A DNA stretch of 13,309 nucleotides from Candidatus Segetimicrobium genomatis (GCA_005883865.1 VBAO01000175.1:5201-18509); one strand, 5' to 3'. Shown: positions 1 through 7,622, counted from the first letter of the stretch. The notes: generated from the sequence alone by a model not told the origin. Made by a program: numbers and translations.

Positions 1-2
1 GG

Positions 3-842
3 CAGTATTTTCAGGAGGGCTACCGCCTCCTGCGCGAGGTCGGCCACCCCGATCTTTCGCTGGCGGGGAGCTTCCTGCTGAACATTGGGTACACCTACGC
101 GGAGATCGGGGAGCACGAGGAGGCCACGCGCTGGTATCAAGAGGCCCTGAGTGCTCTTGAGCCAACCCAAGATTTGCATCGGATCGGGCTGGCTCACATC
201 GAACTGGGAGCTGCCTACCGTGAAAGCGGCCACCACGACAGCGCATTGACGCAACTCCATCGCGCGGAACACATTTTCGAGTTGCTGGATTCCCTTCGCC
301 TCCTGGCGCAGGCGCGGAATAGCATCGGGATCACGCTCCTGGAACAGGGAAAACCGGACGAGGCCCTGATCCAGTTGCGCAGCAGCCTGCATATCAAGGA
401 GACCATTGGGGACGATCCCGGGCGGGCACGAAGCCTGACTGAGATCGGCCGAGCATTCATTGCCAAGGGCGTCTTTGAGGAGGCCGAGCAGGCGCTTGAT
501 GCTGCCGAGAAGCTCACGAAGAAGTTTCGGGATACAACTGAAGGCGCGCGGATCACGGTGGTACGCGCCCGACTGCACCGCGATTCGGGCCGGCCGGCCG
601 AAGCGGTCAAGTATTACAAGGAGGCCATCGACGCCTTCGATAGGCTGGGCATGCGAAACGATCTCGCCACCGCCTGCAACGAACTGGGAGATGTCCTGAT
701 CGGCCAAAAACGCGCGTCGGAAGCGGCGCCCTACCTCGCCCGTGCGCTGCGATCGTTGAAGCCCTTTCAGGGGGCTCGATACACCGACACGGTGAAGGCT
801 CCCGCGCCGGCGAGCAAAGACCGCCCGCGAAGGAAGCCCTAA
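3..842 (+). CDS. TPR-repeat protein, 5'-truncated by window edge
   Basis: The reading frame is open from the window edge to a TAA at 840-842, so about 279 C-terminal residues are present and the true start lies upstream. Six helix-turn-helix units recur in exact 40-residue register, with equivalent Asn/Glu-x-Gly-type helix starts at nucleotides 81, 201, 321, 441, 561 and 681. Each shows the TPR pattern of a small residue, Gly at the turn, Ala in helix B and an aromatic or Leu (for example NIGYTYAEIGEHEEA and SIGITLLEQGKPDEA). A 40-residue spacing suits the longer-helix TPR class (TPR_12/LGN-like). TPRs bind partner proteins or peptides. The repeats end near residue 255, followed by a basic, Pro/Ala-rich tail. 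No catalytic domain is visible, and the missing N-terminus could carry a helix-turn-helix, kinase or cyclase domain, so the role is unknown. Confidence 0.85.
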   Translation, partial: QYFQEGYRLLREVGHPDLSLAGSFLLNIGYTYAEIGEHEEATRWYQEALSALEPTQDLHRIGLAHIELGAAYRESGHHDSALTQLHRAEHIFELLDSLRLLAQARNSIGITLLEQGKPDEALIQLRSSLHIKETIGDDPGRARSLTEIGRAFIAKGVFEEAEQALDAAEKLTKKFRDTTEGARITVVRARLHRDSGRPAEAVKYYKEAIDAFDRLGMRNDLATACNELGDVLIGQKRASEAAPYLARALRSLKPFQGARYTDTVKAPAPASKDRPRRKP

Positions 843-877
843 GCCGCCCCGCCGGCGGAGAACCCCGCGCCACGGGC

Positions 878-1381
878 CTATCGCCGAGCCGCTCGGGAGG
901 CTCGGGCGAGACGCTGGAGGGGCTTCTCGGTGAGGCGCGTCAGCACCCACTCCCTGCGAATGGTCGCCCCGATCCGTTCGTAGAAACGAATCGCGGGGGT
1001 GTTCCAGTCGAGCACGGTCCACTCCATGCGACCGCAGCCCTGCTGCACGGCGATGCGCGCAAGCGCGGCCAACAGCGCTCTGCCCGCTCCTTTCCCCCGG
1101 TGGCGGGGCCACACGAACACATCCTCGACGTAGAGCGTCGGGCGCGCCTCAAACGTCGAGTAGGTGAAGAAGTACACGGCGATCCCCACGGGCGTTTGGC
1201 CGTTCCGGCAGATCAACGTGCGGAACCAGCGCCGTGGCCCGAAGCCGTCACGGCGGACGCGCGCGGGGCTGGAGTGGAAGTGGTCGAGGAGCCGCTCGTT
1301 CTTCGCCAGCCCCTTCAGCATCGTACAGATAGTGTTGGCGTCGCGGATGGTCCCTGCGCGGATTCGGAACGACCGGGCCAT
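878..1381 (-). CDS. GNAT family N-acetyltransferase (diamine acetyltransferase-like)
   Basis: A complete 167-residue single-domain GNAT enzyme that would transfer acetyl from acetyl-CoA to an amine in the cytoplasm. Strand beta4 is LYVEDVFVWP (83-92), followed by the acetyl-CoA pyrophosphate loop RHRGKGAGRALL (93-104), matching the R/Q-x-x-G-x-G/A signature. The C-terminal part has LDWNTPAIRFYERIGA (124-139), whose N-x-x-A-x-x-F-Y-x-x-x-G pattern is typical of spermidine/spermine acetyltransferase-like GNATs. Motif order and length are normal. The ATG is preceded by GAGGTGA (1385-1391) with suitable spacing, which fixes the start. The gene converges on the TPR gene with a 35-base gap and diverges from the ABC operon. 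A polyamine or amino-acid-like substrate is only suggested by the resemblance. Confidence 0.9.
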   Translation of the reverse strand: MARSFRIRAGTIRDANTICTMLKGLAKNERLLDHFHSSPARVRRDGFGPRRWFRTLICRNGQTPVGIAVYFFTYSTFEARPTLYVEDVFVWPRHRGKGAGRALLAALARIAVQQGCGRMEWTVLDWNTPAIRFYERIGATIRREWVLTRLTEKPLQRLARASRAARR

Positions 1382-1384
1382 TGG

Positions 1385-1391
1385 TCACCTC
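1385..1391 (-). promoter_or_regulatory. Ribosome binding site of the GNAT gene
   Basis: On the minus strand this reads GAGGTGA, with six bases between the GAGG core and the ATG at 1381. It supports the chosen start. Confidence 0.7.
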
Positions 1392-1535
1392 GCATGGAGT
1401 CGTATCCGCACTCCGTTACGCGACGGGAGGGCGGATTCCCGCATCCGGAGGAGCGACGCACGTACGTAGAGAAGTTCGGGCGGTGCGCTCGGTCTATCGT
1501 GCTGCGGCACGTCGCGATGAGGGGGGAGAGGACTC

Positions 1536-3170
1536 ATGGATAGCGTGAGGCGAGAGGGGAGAATTTCTCGGCGGAGGTTTTTGCGGACCCTTGCGGCCGG
1601 CGGCGCCGCGGTCGGAGCGGGCGCCGCGGGACCGGGGCTCTTCTGGACGCGCCCTGGGTCCGCCGCGGGAGTGGCCACCGATACGCTCATCGTGGGGCAA
1701 GATACCGCCGTCCAGACGTTCGATCCGCAGATCGTGTACGACAACACCGTGCGCATCACGCGCGGGATCTACGAGCCGCTCGTGGGCCTCGAGGGCGGCA
1801 CGCCCAAGATCGTGCCCAAGCTCGCGACCTCGTGGAGCGCGACGCCTGACGTCAAGCAGTGGACCCTGAAGCTGCGGCCGGGGGTCACGTTCCACGACGG
1901 CACCCCGCTCGACTCGGAGGCCGTCAAGGTCACGATGGAGCGGCTCATCAAGATCAACCGCGGCTTCGCGTACGCGTTCAAGGGGTTGGTCGCGGGCGTC
2001 GACACCCCGGACCCCCTGACGGCGCGGATCACCCTGAGCAGCCCCGACGCCTCGTTCGTGGCGAAGCTGGCGGCGATCTCGGGCAACCTGATCGTGAGCC
2101 CAAAGGCCGTCCGGGAGCACGCGACGGGCGACGACCTGGCCCAGGGGTGGTTGAAGGAGCACGGGGCCGGCACCGGGCCGTACGTGCTCGAGAGCTACGA
2201 CAAGGGGGCGCAGCAGGTCGTCCTCGCGCAGTTTCCCGGTTACTGGGGAGGCTGGTCCGGGCCGCACGTGAAGCGCATTATCTTCAGGATCGTGCCGGAG
2301 GCCTCGACGCAGCGGCTGATGGTCGAGCGGGGAGAGGCCGACATCGTCACGGTCGTGTCCCCCGACCTTATCGACGCGCTGGCGAAGGAGCCGGGGATCG
2401 CCGTCAGCGAGAGCCCGACGATGCGGATCTTCTACATCGCGATGCACTGCCAGCGGGAGCCGCTCAAGGACGTGAAGATCCGGCAGGCGCTGTCGTACGC
2501 GTTCGACTACGAGGGGGCGAAGCAGGCCATCTTCAACGGCAAGCTCGCGCCGCTCAACGGGCCCCTGCCCGACAACGATCCCGCGCACCTGTCGCCGGCG
2601 GACAAGCCGTACCGGTACGACCTGGCGAAGGCCAAGCAGCTGCTCAGCGAGTCGAGCCGCCCGAACGGCGGATTCACGCTGAGCCTGTCCCTGTTCCAGG
2701 GCGACCCGACGTTCCGGAAGGCGGCGGAGATCCTCCAGGCCCGCCTGAAGGAACTCAACATCGACGTCAACATCCAGGAGCTGGCCTCGTCCGTGCTCCT
2801 CGACAAGGCCGGCAAGCCGGATACCGCGCCGGACCTCCTGCCCGTCCGGAACTACCCGGACTACGCCGACCCCTCCGCGCTCATCTCGGCGACATTCGGC
2901 AAGGACGCGTGGGGGACGGCCGGGTGGAACTTCAGCTTCTACGCCAACGACCATGTGGAGCAGCTCCTCACCCAGGCCAACCAGATCACCAGCCAGCCCC
3001 GGCGGATCCAGCTGTTCAGGGATGCGCAGCGCACCATCGTCCAGGAGGCCGCGGCGATCTTCGTCGGCACGCTGATCAACCGCGTCGCGATGCGCAGCAA
3101 CGTCCACGGGTTTCAGTACAACCCGCTCCTCGGCAACACGTTCGACCTCTACCAGATCGCGAAGTCCTGA
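1536..3170 (+). CDS. ABC transporter substrate-binding protein, family 5 (SBP_bac_5), Tat-exported
   Basis: A 544-residue extracytoplasmic binding protein that would deliver a peptide, nickel-chelate or sugar-like ligand to the permeases encoded directly downstream. The N-terminus has a twin-arginine motif, SRRRFL (11-16), a Gly/Ala-rich hydrophobic stretch (about 18-37) and a likely cleavage region near 40-47. No lipobox Cys is seen, so the protein is probably soluble rather than a lipoprotein. The mature part shows family-5 landmarks: YEPLVGLEG, LATSW, LKLRPGVTFHDGTPLDSEAV, and GTGPY (212-216). Length is typical. The ATG follows a purine-rich GGGGGGAGAGG tract (1521-1531). It is first in an operon with two permeases 30 bases downstream. 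The ligand cannot be read from sequence, because the DppA/OppA/NikA groups share this fold. Confidence 0.93.
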   Translation: MDSVRREGRISRRRFLRTLAAGGAAVGAGAAGPGLFWTRPGSAAGVATDTLIVGQDTAVQTFDPQIVYDNTVRITRGIYEPLVGLEGGTPKIVPKLATSWSATPDVKQWTLKLRPGVTFHDGTPLDSEAVKVTMERLIKINRGFAYAFKGLVAGVDTPDPLTARITLSSPDASFVAKLAAISGNLIVSPKAVREHATGDDLAQGWLKEHGAGTGPYVLESYDKGAQQVVLAQFPGYWGGWSGPHVKRIIFRIVPEASTQRLMVERGEADIVTVVSPDLIDALAKEPGIAVSESPTMRIFYIAMHCQREPLKDVKIRQALSYAFDYEGAKQAIFNGKLAPLNGPLPDNDPAHLSPADKPYRYDLAKAKQLLSESSRPNGGFTLSLSLFQGDPTFRKAAEILQARLKELNIDVNIQELASSVLLDKAGKPDTAPDLLPVRNYPDYADPSALISATFGKDAWGTAGWNFSFYANDHVEQLLTQANQITSQPRRIQLFRDAQRTIVQEAAAIFVGTLINRVAMRSNVHGFQYNPLLGNTFDLYQIAKS

Positions 3171-3175
3171 ACTCG

Positions 3176-3212
3176 GGGCCCCGGCGCCCACGGTCGCGAG
3201 GTGCCGGGGCCC
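3176..3212 (+). promoter_or_regulatory. Intercistronic stem-loop between binding-protein and permease genes
   Basis: Bases 3176-3188 pair with 3200-3212 to give a 13-bp, nearly all G-C stem with one G-U pair and an 11-base loop (3189-3199). It begins five bases after the binding-protein stop. The GTG start of the permease at 3201 lies within the right arm. No U-tract follows, so it is not a classical terminator. It probably protects the upstream message end and/or lowers permease translation, as known for hairpins downstream of other binding-protein genes. The function is inference. Confidence 0.6.
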
Positions 3213-4229
3213 AGCCGCCCCCGCGTGGCTCGGTTCATCCTGAGGAGGCTCGCCCTGCTCCCCCCGCTCCTCCTGGGCGTGAGCCTCTTCCTCTTTGTCC
3301 TCACGCACCTCGTCCCCGCCGACCCGGCTAAGCTGATCGCCGGCGAGCACGCGGGGCCCGACCAGGTCGCGGCGGTCCGAAAGGCGTTCGGCCTTGACCG
3401 GCCGCTCTCGGAGCAGTATGCGGTCTACCTGGGCAGGCTCGCGCACGGCGACCTGGGCACGTCGATGCGCACCAACAGCGCCGTCCTGGACGATCTCCGG
3501 ACCTACTTCCCTGCCACGCTGGAGCTCACCGGGGCGGCCATGCTGGCGACTGTGGCCATCGGCGTTCCGCTCGGCATGGTCGGCGCCATCGGCCGCGGGG
3601 GCCTGTCCGACCTCCTCGCCCAGTTCGCGAGCCTCGGCGGGCTCTCGTTTCCGATCTTCGTCTTCGGGCTGCTGATGCAGCTCATCTTCTTCCGGTGGCT
3701 CGAGTGGCTGCCGCTCGCCGGCAGGCTCGCGACCGGGGACTCGCCGCCCGCGCACATCACGGGGCTGTACGTCGTCGACAGCCTGCTGGCGGGGAATGCC
3801 GCGACGCTCCGGAGCGCGCTCATCCACCTCACGCTGCCGGCGTTCACGCTCGCGCTGGCATCGCTCGCGCCGACCGCCCGGATGACCCGGTCGACAATGC
3901 TCGACATCCTCACCCAGGACTTCGTGCGCACCGCGTGGGCGAAAGGCCTGGCGCCGATCCGCGTTTACCTCAGGCACGGCCTCCGGAATGCGTTCATCCC
4001 GGTCATCACGATCCTGGGGCTGCAGGTGAGCGCGCTGCTCGGGGGCGTGTTCATCGTCGAGCTCATCTTTGCCTGGCCCGGGCTGGGGCTCTACAGCGTG
4101 GAGGGCATCCTGGCGCTCGATTACTCGGCGATCATGGGGACCGCGCTGCTCCTCACCGCCGTCTATGTCGTCATCAACCTCGCCGTGGACGTGACGTATG
4201 CTGTCCTGGACCCGCGCATCCGATACTAG
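3201..4229 (+). CDS. ABC transporter permease, DppB/OppB type
   Basis: A 342-residue inner-membrane permease, the first half of the channel of a peptide-type ABC importer. Six hydrophobic segments are visible, at about 12-36, 98-125, 133-160, 205-230, 268-293 and 312-333. The large external loop after TM1 has the usual LTHLVPADP...FGLDRPLSEQY and DLGTS elements. The cytoplasmic ATPase-contact (EAA-type) loop is around 240-268 (RTAWAKGL...RHGLRNAFIPV). The C-terminus VLDPRIRY is characteristic. The start is uncertain. GTG 3201 lies inside a strong hairpin with only a weak GAG just before it. GTG 3225 would give the N-terminus VARFILRRL, very like family starts, but has no clear Shine-Dalgarno either. 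It overlaps the next gene by 32 bases. Confidence 0.92.
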   Translation: MPGPSRPRVARFILRRLALLPPLLLGVSLFLFVLTHLVPADPAKLIAGEHAGPDQVAAVRKAFGLDRPLSEQYAVYLGRLAHGDLGTSMRTNSAVLDDLRTYFPATLELTGAAMLATVAIGVPLGMVGAIGRGGLSDLLAQFASLGGLSFPIFVFGLLMQLIFFRWLEWLPLAGRLATGDSPPAHITGLYVVDSLLAGNAATLRSALIHLTLPAFTLALASLAPTARMTRSTMLDILTQDFVRTAWAKGLAPIRVYLRHGLRNAFIPVITILGLQVSALLGGVFIVELIFAWPGLGLYSVEGILALDYSAIMGTALLLTAVYVVINLAVDVTYAVLDPRIRY

Positions 4230-5097
4230 CACCGGGGCCGGCGTCGCCGGCGCCAGCTTCCTCGACCTGTCGCTGCGCCGGCTGGGTCACATGCCGGCGG
4301 CGTGGATCGGCGGGGTCATCGTCCTCGTCCTGCTGGCGGTCGCGCTGGCCGGTAAGGCCGTGGCGCCGTTCGATCCGCTCCGGATCGTGCCGGCGGACAA
4401 GCTCCTGTCGGCTTCGCCCGCGCACCTGTTCGGCACCGACGACCTCGGCCGCGACCTCCTGAGCCGGGTCATCGCCGGCGCCCGGATCTCGCTCCTCGTC
4501 GGCGCGCTTGTCCTGGCGATCGCGATGAGCGTCGGCGTCGGCCTGGGGCTTGTCGCGGGCTACTGGGGCGGCTGGATGGACGAAGCCATCATGCGGACGA
4601 CGGACGTGTTTCTCGCGTTCCCCCGGCTCGTGCTGGCGATCGCGATCGCGGCGACCCTCGGGCCGGGCCTCTACAACGCGATGGTCGCGGTCGCCCTCTC
4701 ATGGTGGCCCTGGTACACCCGCCTGGTGCGGGGCCGGCTGCTCTCCCTTCGCGAGGAAGAATTCGTCCTGGCCGTCGTCTCGCTCGGCGCCGGGCGGCCT
4801 CGCATCCTGCTGCGCCACCTCCTCCCGAACGTGGCCACGACCGTCGTGATCCAGGCCTCGATCGATTTCGGGTATGCGATCCTGGCAACGGCCAGCCTGA
4901 GCTTCATCGGCCTGGGCGCGCAGCCCCCGACCCCGGAGTGGGGCTCGATGATCGCCCAGGCGCGGAGCTACATGATCGACGCCTGGTGGTACCCGACGTT
5001 TCCAGGCCTCGCGATCTTCGTGACCGTGTTGGGGTTCAATCTGCTCGGGGACGCGGTCAGGGACGCGTTCGACCCGCGGCTGCGCTCGAGCCGCTAG
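4198..5097 (+). CDS. ABC transporter permease, DppC/OppC type
   Basis: A 299-residue partner permease forming the heterodimeric channel with the preceding DppB-like protein. TM1 is at about 34-54, after a Ser/Thr/Gly-rich cytoplasmic tail. It is followed by the diagnostic FGTDDLGRDLLSRVIAGARISL, cut here to its core GTDDLGRDLLSR. The EAA loop VLAVVSLGAGRPRILLRHLLPN precedes the late membrane helices. SFIGLGAQPPTPEWGSM and the FDPRLR C-terminus are standard for the family. The ATG at 4198 overlaps the upstream gene by 32 bases, which suggests coupled translation, but no strong ribosome site precedes it. ATG 4291 is a less likely alternative because it would remove most of the tail. No ATP-binding subunit follows: the operon ends here and the next gene is on the other strand. 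Confidence 0.92.
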   Translation: MLSWTRASDTSTGAGVAGASFLDLSLRRLGHMPAAWIGGVIVLVLLAVALAGKAVAPFDPLRIVPADKLLSASPAHLFGTDDLGRDLLSRVIAGARISLLVGALVLAIAMSVGVGLGLVAGYWGGWMDEAIMRTTDVFLAFPRLVLAIAIAATLGPGLYNAMVAVALSWWPWYTRLVRGRLLSLREEEFVLAVVSLGAGRPRILLRHLLPNVATTVVIQASIDFGYAILATASLSFIGLGAQPPTPEWGSMIAQARSYMIDAWWYPTFPGLAIFVTVLGFNLLGDAVRDAFDPRLRSSR

Positions 5098-5131
5098 CGT
5101 GCCTGCCCCGGGGCGTTCGTCCGCGGTCGCG

Positions 5132-5479
5132 TTACGGGCTGCCGGCGCGCGGATGCATCGTCCCGGCCCCCCGCGACATGAACCCTTCGATGAAGTCGGT
5201 CCCCGAATAGCCCACGGCGACGATCCCGATCAGGGTCTCCCGGGTCAAGGTGGGCTCCCCGTCGATCAGGCTGATGATGCCGAGGATGCCGGCGATGGCC
5301 CCCACCGCGGCGCCGATCGCCAGGCTGAGCCAGAACTGCCTGGCATTGAACCAGTCCCATTTCCTGCTCGTGGATCGATCCAGCTCCTTCTTGATCCCCA
5401 CGACCACACGGATGAGTTGTCCGGTCGCTCCGAGCACGATGCCGACCCCAAGATATCCCAGGACCTTGATCGGATCCAC
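5132..5479 (-). CDS. Small membrane protein, holin-like
   Basis: A 115-residue protein with an N-terminal hydrophobic helix (about 4-29), a charged linker (30-48: KKELDRSTSRKWDWF), a second Gly/Ala-rich helix (49-72) and a third moderately hydrophobic segment (82-101) containing GYSGTDFIEGF. Size, two to three short membrane spans and a charged middle resemble phage-type holins, but I cannot name a family with certainty. GTG 5479 is chosen because GGAGG at 5488-5492 lies eight bases upstream. The nearby ATG 5485 and GTG 5488 would abut or overlap that ribosome site. The gene diverges from the phosphoesterase-lysozyme pair, with about 210 bases between them. A holin role rests on size, topology and the lysozyme neighbour and is inference; a general membrane protein is possible. 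Confidence 0.7.
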   Translation of the reverse strand: MDPIKVLGYLGVGIVLGATGQLIRVVVGIKKELDRSTSRKWDWFNARQFWLSLAIGAAVGAIAGILGIISLIDGEPTLTRETLIGIVAVGYSGTDFIEGFMSRGAGTMHPRAGSP

Positions 5480-5487
5480 TGGCATCA

Positions 5488-5492
5488 CCTCC
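5488..5492 (-). promoter_or_regulatory. Ribosome binding site deciding the start of the holin-like gene
   Basis: On the minus strand the sequence reads GGAGGTGATGCCAGTG. The GGAGG core lies eight bases before GTG 5479 but only two before ATG 5485, which favours GTG 5479 as initiator. Confidence 0.55.
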
Positions 5493-5675
5493 GGTGATCA
5501 TGGCACTCCTTGTCCGCGCGGTTGTCAATCCACAAGGAGCTCGGCCACGCGGTTCACGTGCCGGGCGGGGCATAGACGCCCGCGTCCTCATTGTCCCGCC
5601 ACGGGGCCATGGGTAGCCTCGACCCCGAGCGCCGCCCCCGGTGAGGGGGGAGGGTCTGGCGGAAGTCATTCAGGG

Positions 5676-5681
5676 TATATT
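5676..5681 (+). promoter_or_regulatory. Possible -10 element, candidate leaderless start of the phosphoesterase gene
   Basis: TATATT matches the -10 consensus at five of six positions and sits in an AT-rich island that stands out in GC-rich surroundings. Transcription would begin near 5688, within a few bases of ATG 5692, so the message could be leaderless or nearly so. The -35 region is poor, so the call is weak. Confidence 0.25.
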
Positions 5682-5691
5682 AGAAGTGATT

Positions 5692-6789
5692 ATGCCGAAG
5701 AAACCGGCCCCCCCGAAGAAACCGGGTCCCCCAACCGGGGGGAAGCCTCATCCCGTCGCCGGCGCGCGCAGTCCCATCCAACACGTGGTCATCATCGTCA
5801 AAGAAAACCACACCTTCGACAACTACTTCGGAACGTTCCCCGGCGCCAACGGTGCCGCGCTCGCGCACGCGTCCGATCCCCTCGCACAGGGCGATCCCCC
5901 TCACGACCACGGGGCGTGGCTCAAACGCAACGACCCGAACGGGGCGGTGCGGCTGCAATATACGCGCGACGATATCCCCGCCTACTGGGCCTACGCCCAG
6001 CAATACACGCTGTGCGACAACTACTTCACGGAAGTGGCCAGTCAATCCGAGCCGAACCACCTGGTGCTGATCGCGGCCCAGTCCCCGATCATCGACAACG
6101 CGAGTCCCCACCGCACGTTTCAACCGCAGCCGCCCTACCGGCTGACGTCGCTCCCGGCCGCGCTGGCGGCGGCAGGGCGGGACTGGCGCGACTACGCCGA
6201 TCAGAAGGCGTCGTACTTCCGGGACATCGCCGGTCTCGCACACGATCCGTCGAATGTCTCCTCCGGGCAGTTCGACACCGATGTGGCAAAGGGGTTCCTC
6301 CCGACCGTGTCATGGTTGTACGCCCCAGGCGGGAAGAGCGAGCATCCTCCGTTCAGCAGCGGCAGCGGGCCGGTCGTCAAGCCGGGATTGCAATGGACCG
6401 TCGATCGCGTGAGCCACGTGGCCGCCAGCCCGCTGTGGGCCAGCACGGTCGTCTTCATTACGTGGGACGACTGGGGCGGGTGGTTCGATCACGTGGACCC
6501 GCCGAACGTGGCGCGGTGGACGGGCGGCGGGCCCGCCGGCTACGCCGGCTCCCAGTTTCGCTACGGGCCGCGGGTGCCATGCCTGGTCGTCAGCCCCTAC
6601 GCCAGGCGGGGCGTCAATTCGACGTTTCATTCCCATGTGAGCCTGGTGAAATTCTGCCTGAGGAACTTCAGTCTGCCTCCACTCGGCGCGCTCGATGCGT
6701 CAGCTGTCGGCAAGTCCGATGACATGTGGGACTGCTTCGATTTCACGGCCCCGCCCCGCCTGGCCCCACCGTCGCCGAAGCCGGCGTGA
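5692..6789 (+). CDS. PLC/acid phosphatase-family phosphoesterase (PF04185-like)
   Basis: A 365-residue metal-dependent phosphoesterase of the phospholipase C/AcpA family, which hydrolyses phospholipid or phosphate monoester bonds. The metal-site motif KENHTFDNYFG holds E38 and N39. SEPNHLVLI (119-127) holds the likely nucleophile Ser119. ITWDDWGGWFDHVDPP supplies D259 and D260 plus D266-H267. These match the AcpA-type layout of Glu-Asn, Ser and Asp-Asp. Length is shorter than secreted PLCs with C-terminal repeats. The N-terminus is a Lys/Pro-rich tail with no signal peptide or Tat motif, unusual for this family. ATG 5692 is chosen over GTG 5641 because it is nearest the domain and GAAGTGA precedes it. 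The stop overlaps the lysozyme start as GTGA. Confidence 0.88.
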   Translation: MPKKPAPPKKPGPPTGGKPHPVAGARSPIQHVVIIVKENHTFDNYFGTFPGANGAALAHASDPLAQGDPPHDHGAWLKRNDPNGAVRLQYTRDDIPAYWAYAQQYTLCDNYFTEVASQSEPNHLVLIAAQSPIIDNASPHRTFQPQPPYRLTSLPAALAAAGRDWRDYADQKASYFRDIAGLAHDPSNVSSGQFDTDVAKGFLPTVSWLYAPGGKSEHPPFSSGSGPVVKPGLQWTVDRVSHVAASPLWASTVVFITWDDWGGWFDHVDPPNVARWTGGGPAGYAGSQFRYGPRVPCLVVSPYARRGVNSTFHSHVSLVKFCLRNFSLPPLGALDASAVGKSDDMWDCFDFTAPPRLAPPSPKPA

Positions 6790-7622
6790 GCGTCGCCGGC
6801 ATCGACGTCTCCGATTACCAAGGGGCGGTTGACTGGCCGGCCGTTGCCGCCGCGGGTGTCCGGTTCGCCATCGCCAAGGCCACCGAAGACGCGGACTTCA
6901 CCGCCGAGACGTTTGCCCGCAACTGGGCGGGGATCCGGGCGGCCGGGCTCGTCCGCGGCGCGTACCACTTCTTCCGGCCGCTCGTCGACGCCCAGGCGCA
7001 GGCCGAGCACTTCCTGGCGACGGTGGCGTCCGGCCCCCGCGATCTTCCTCCGACCCTGGACGTGGAGGTGCGCGACGGCGTGGACGCCCCGACGTTCGTC
7101 CGGGGGATGCTGCAGTGGCTGGACGCGGTGAGGGCGGCGACAGGCCGGGCGGCGATGATCTACGCGTCTCAGAGCTTCCTGGAAGAGCTGGGGGGCCCGC
7201 GGGAGATTTCCAATCACCCGCTGTGGATCGTGGACTACGAGCGCCGCCCGCCGATCCCGCCCCGCGGGTGGAGGACCTACACGCTCTGGCAGTATACGTC
7301 GACCGGGAGCGTGACCGGCATCGCCGGGCCGGTCGACCTCGACGTGTTCAACGGCTCATCCGCGGAACTCGCCGCCTTCGCGGCGACAGGCCGGGCGCCG
7401 ACCGGGGAACGTCCCCGCGACACGCCCCTCCGCGAAGGTGACGCCGGCCCGGGGGTCGCGGAGATCCAGACGCGCCTCAAGGCCAAGGGATTCGACCCCG
7501 GCCCCGCAGACGGCGTGTTTGGTCCCAAGACCCGGGCGGCCGTCATCGCCTTCCAGCGGGCCGCCCGCCTCGTCGTGGACGGCATCGTCGGTCCGCAAAC
7601 GCTTGCCGCGCTGCGGGCCTGA
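6786..7622 (+). CDS. GH25 lysozyme with C-terminal peptidoglycan-binding domain
   Basis: A 278-residue muramidase that would cut the MurNAc-GlcNAc bond of peptidoglycan. The GH25 barrel (about 4-205) begins GIDVSDYQGAVDW, with the first conserved Asp at D7. It carries the catalytic pair D92-x-E94 in LDVEV and ends with WIVDYE, LWQYTS and DLDVFNG. A linker leads to a PG_binding_1 domain (about 213-276: LREGDAGPGVAEIQTRL through VDGIVGPQTLAAL). The start is taken as GTG 6786, which overlaps the phosphoesterase stop as GTGA and puts the barrel at the N-terminus. GTG 6726 would only add residues shadowing the previous gene. No signal peptide is present, so export would need a holin or lysis. That is typical of phage-type endolysins. 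Confidence 0.92.
   Translation: MSVAGIDVSDYQGAVDWPAVAAAGVRFAIAKATEDADFTAETFARNWAGIRAAGLVRGAYHFFRPLVDAQAQAEHFLATVASGPRDLPPTLDVEVRDGVDAPTFVRGMLQWLDAVRAATGRAAMIYASQSFLEELGGPREISNHPLWIVDYERRPPIPPRGWRTYTLWQYTSTGSVTGIAGPVDLDVFNGSSAELAAFAATGRAPTGERPRDTPLREGDAGPGVAEIQTRLKAKGFDPGPADGVFGPKTRAAVIAFQRAARLVVDGIVGPQTLAALRA

Noticed and set aside
1498..1511. Short hairpin before the first binding-protein gene
   Set aside because: It has only five base pairs, is not placed over the ribosome site, and is within chance for GC-rich sequence.
1494..4232. Very long minus-strand open frame (about 912 codons)
   Set aside because: It lies antisense to the binding protein and permease, which have clear family motifs. 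Its translation is Arg/Asp/Glu/His-rich low-complexity sequence typical of a GC-rich antisense shadow.
5523..5528. Perfect minus-strand TTGACA upstream of the holin-like gene
   Set aside because: The best -10 match (5497-5502) is poorly spaced and would start transcription within the ribosome site, so no promoter is called.
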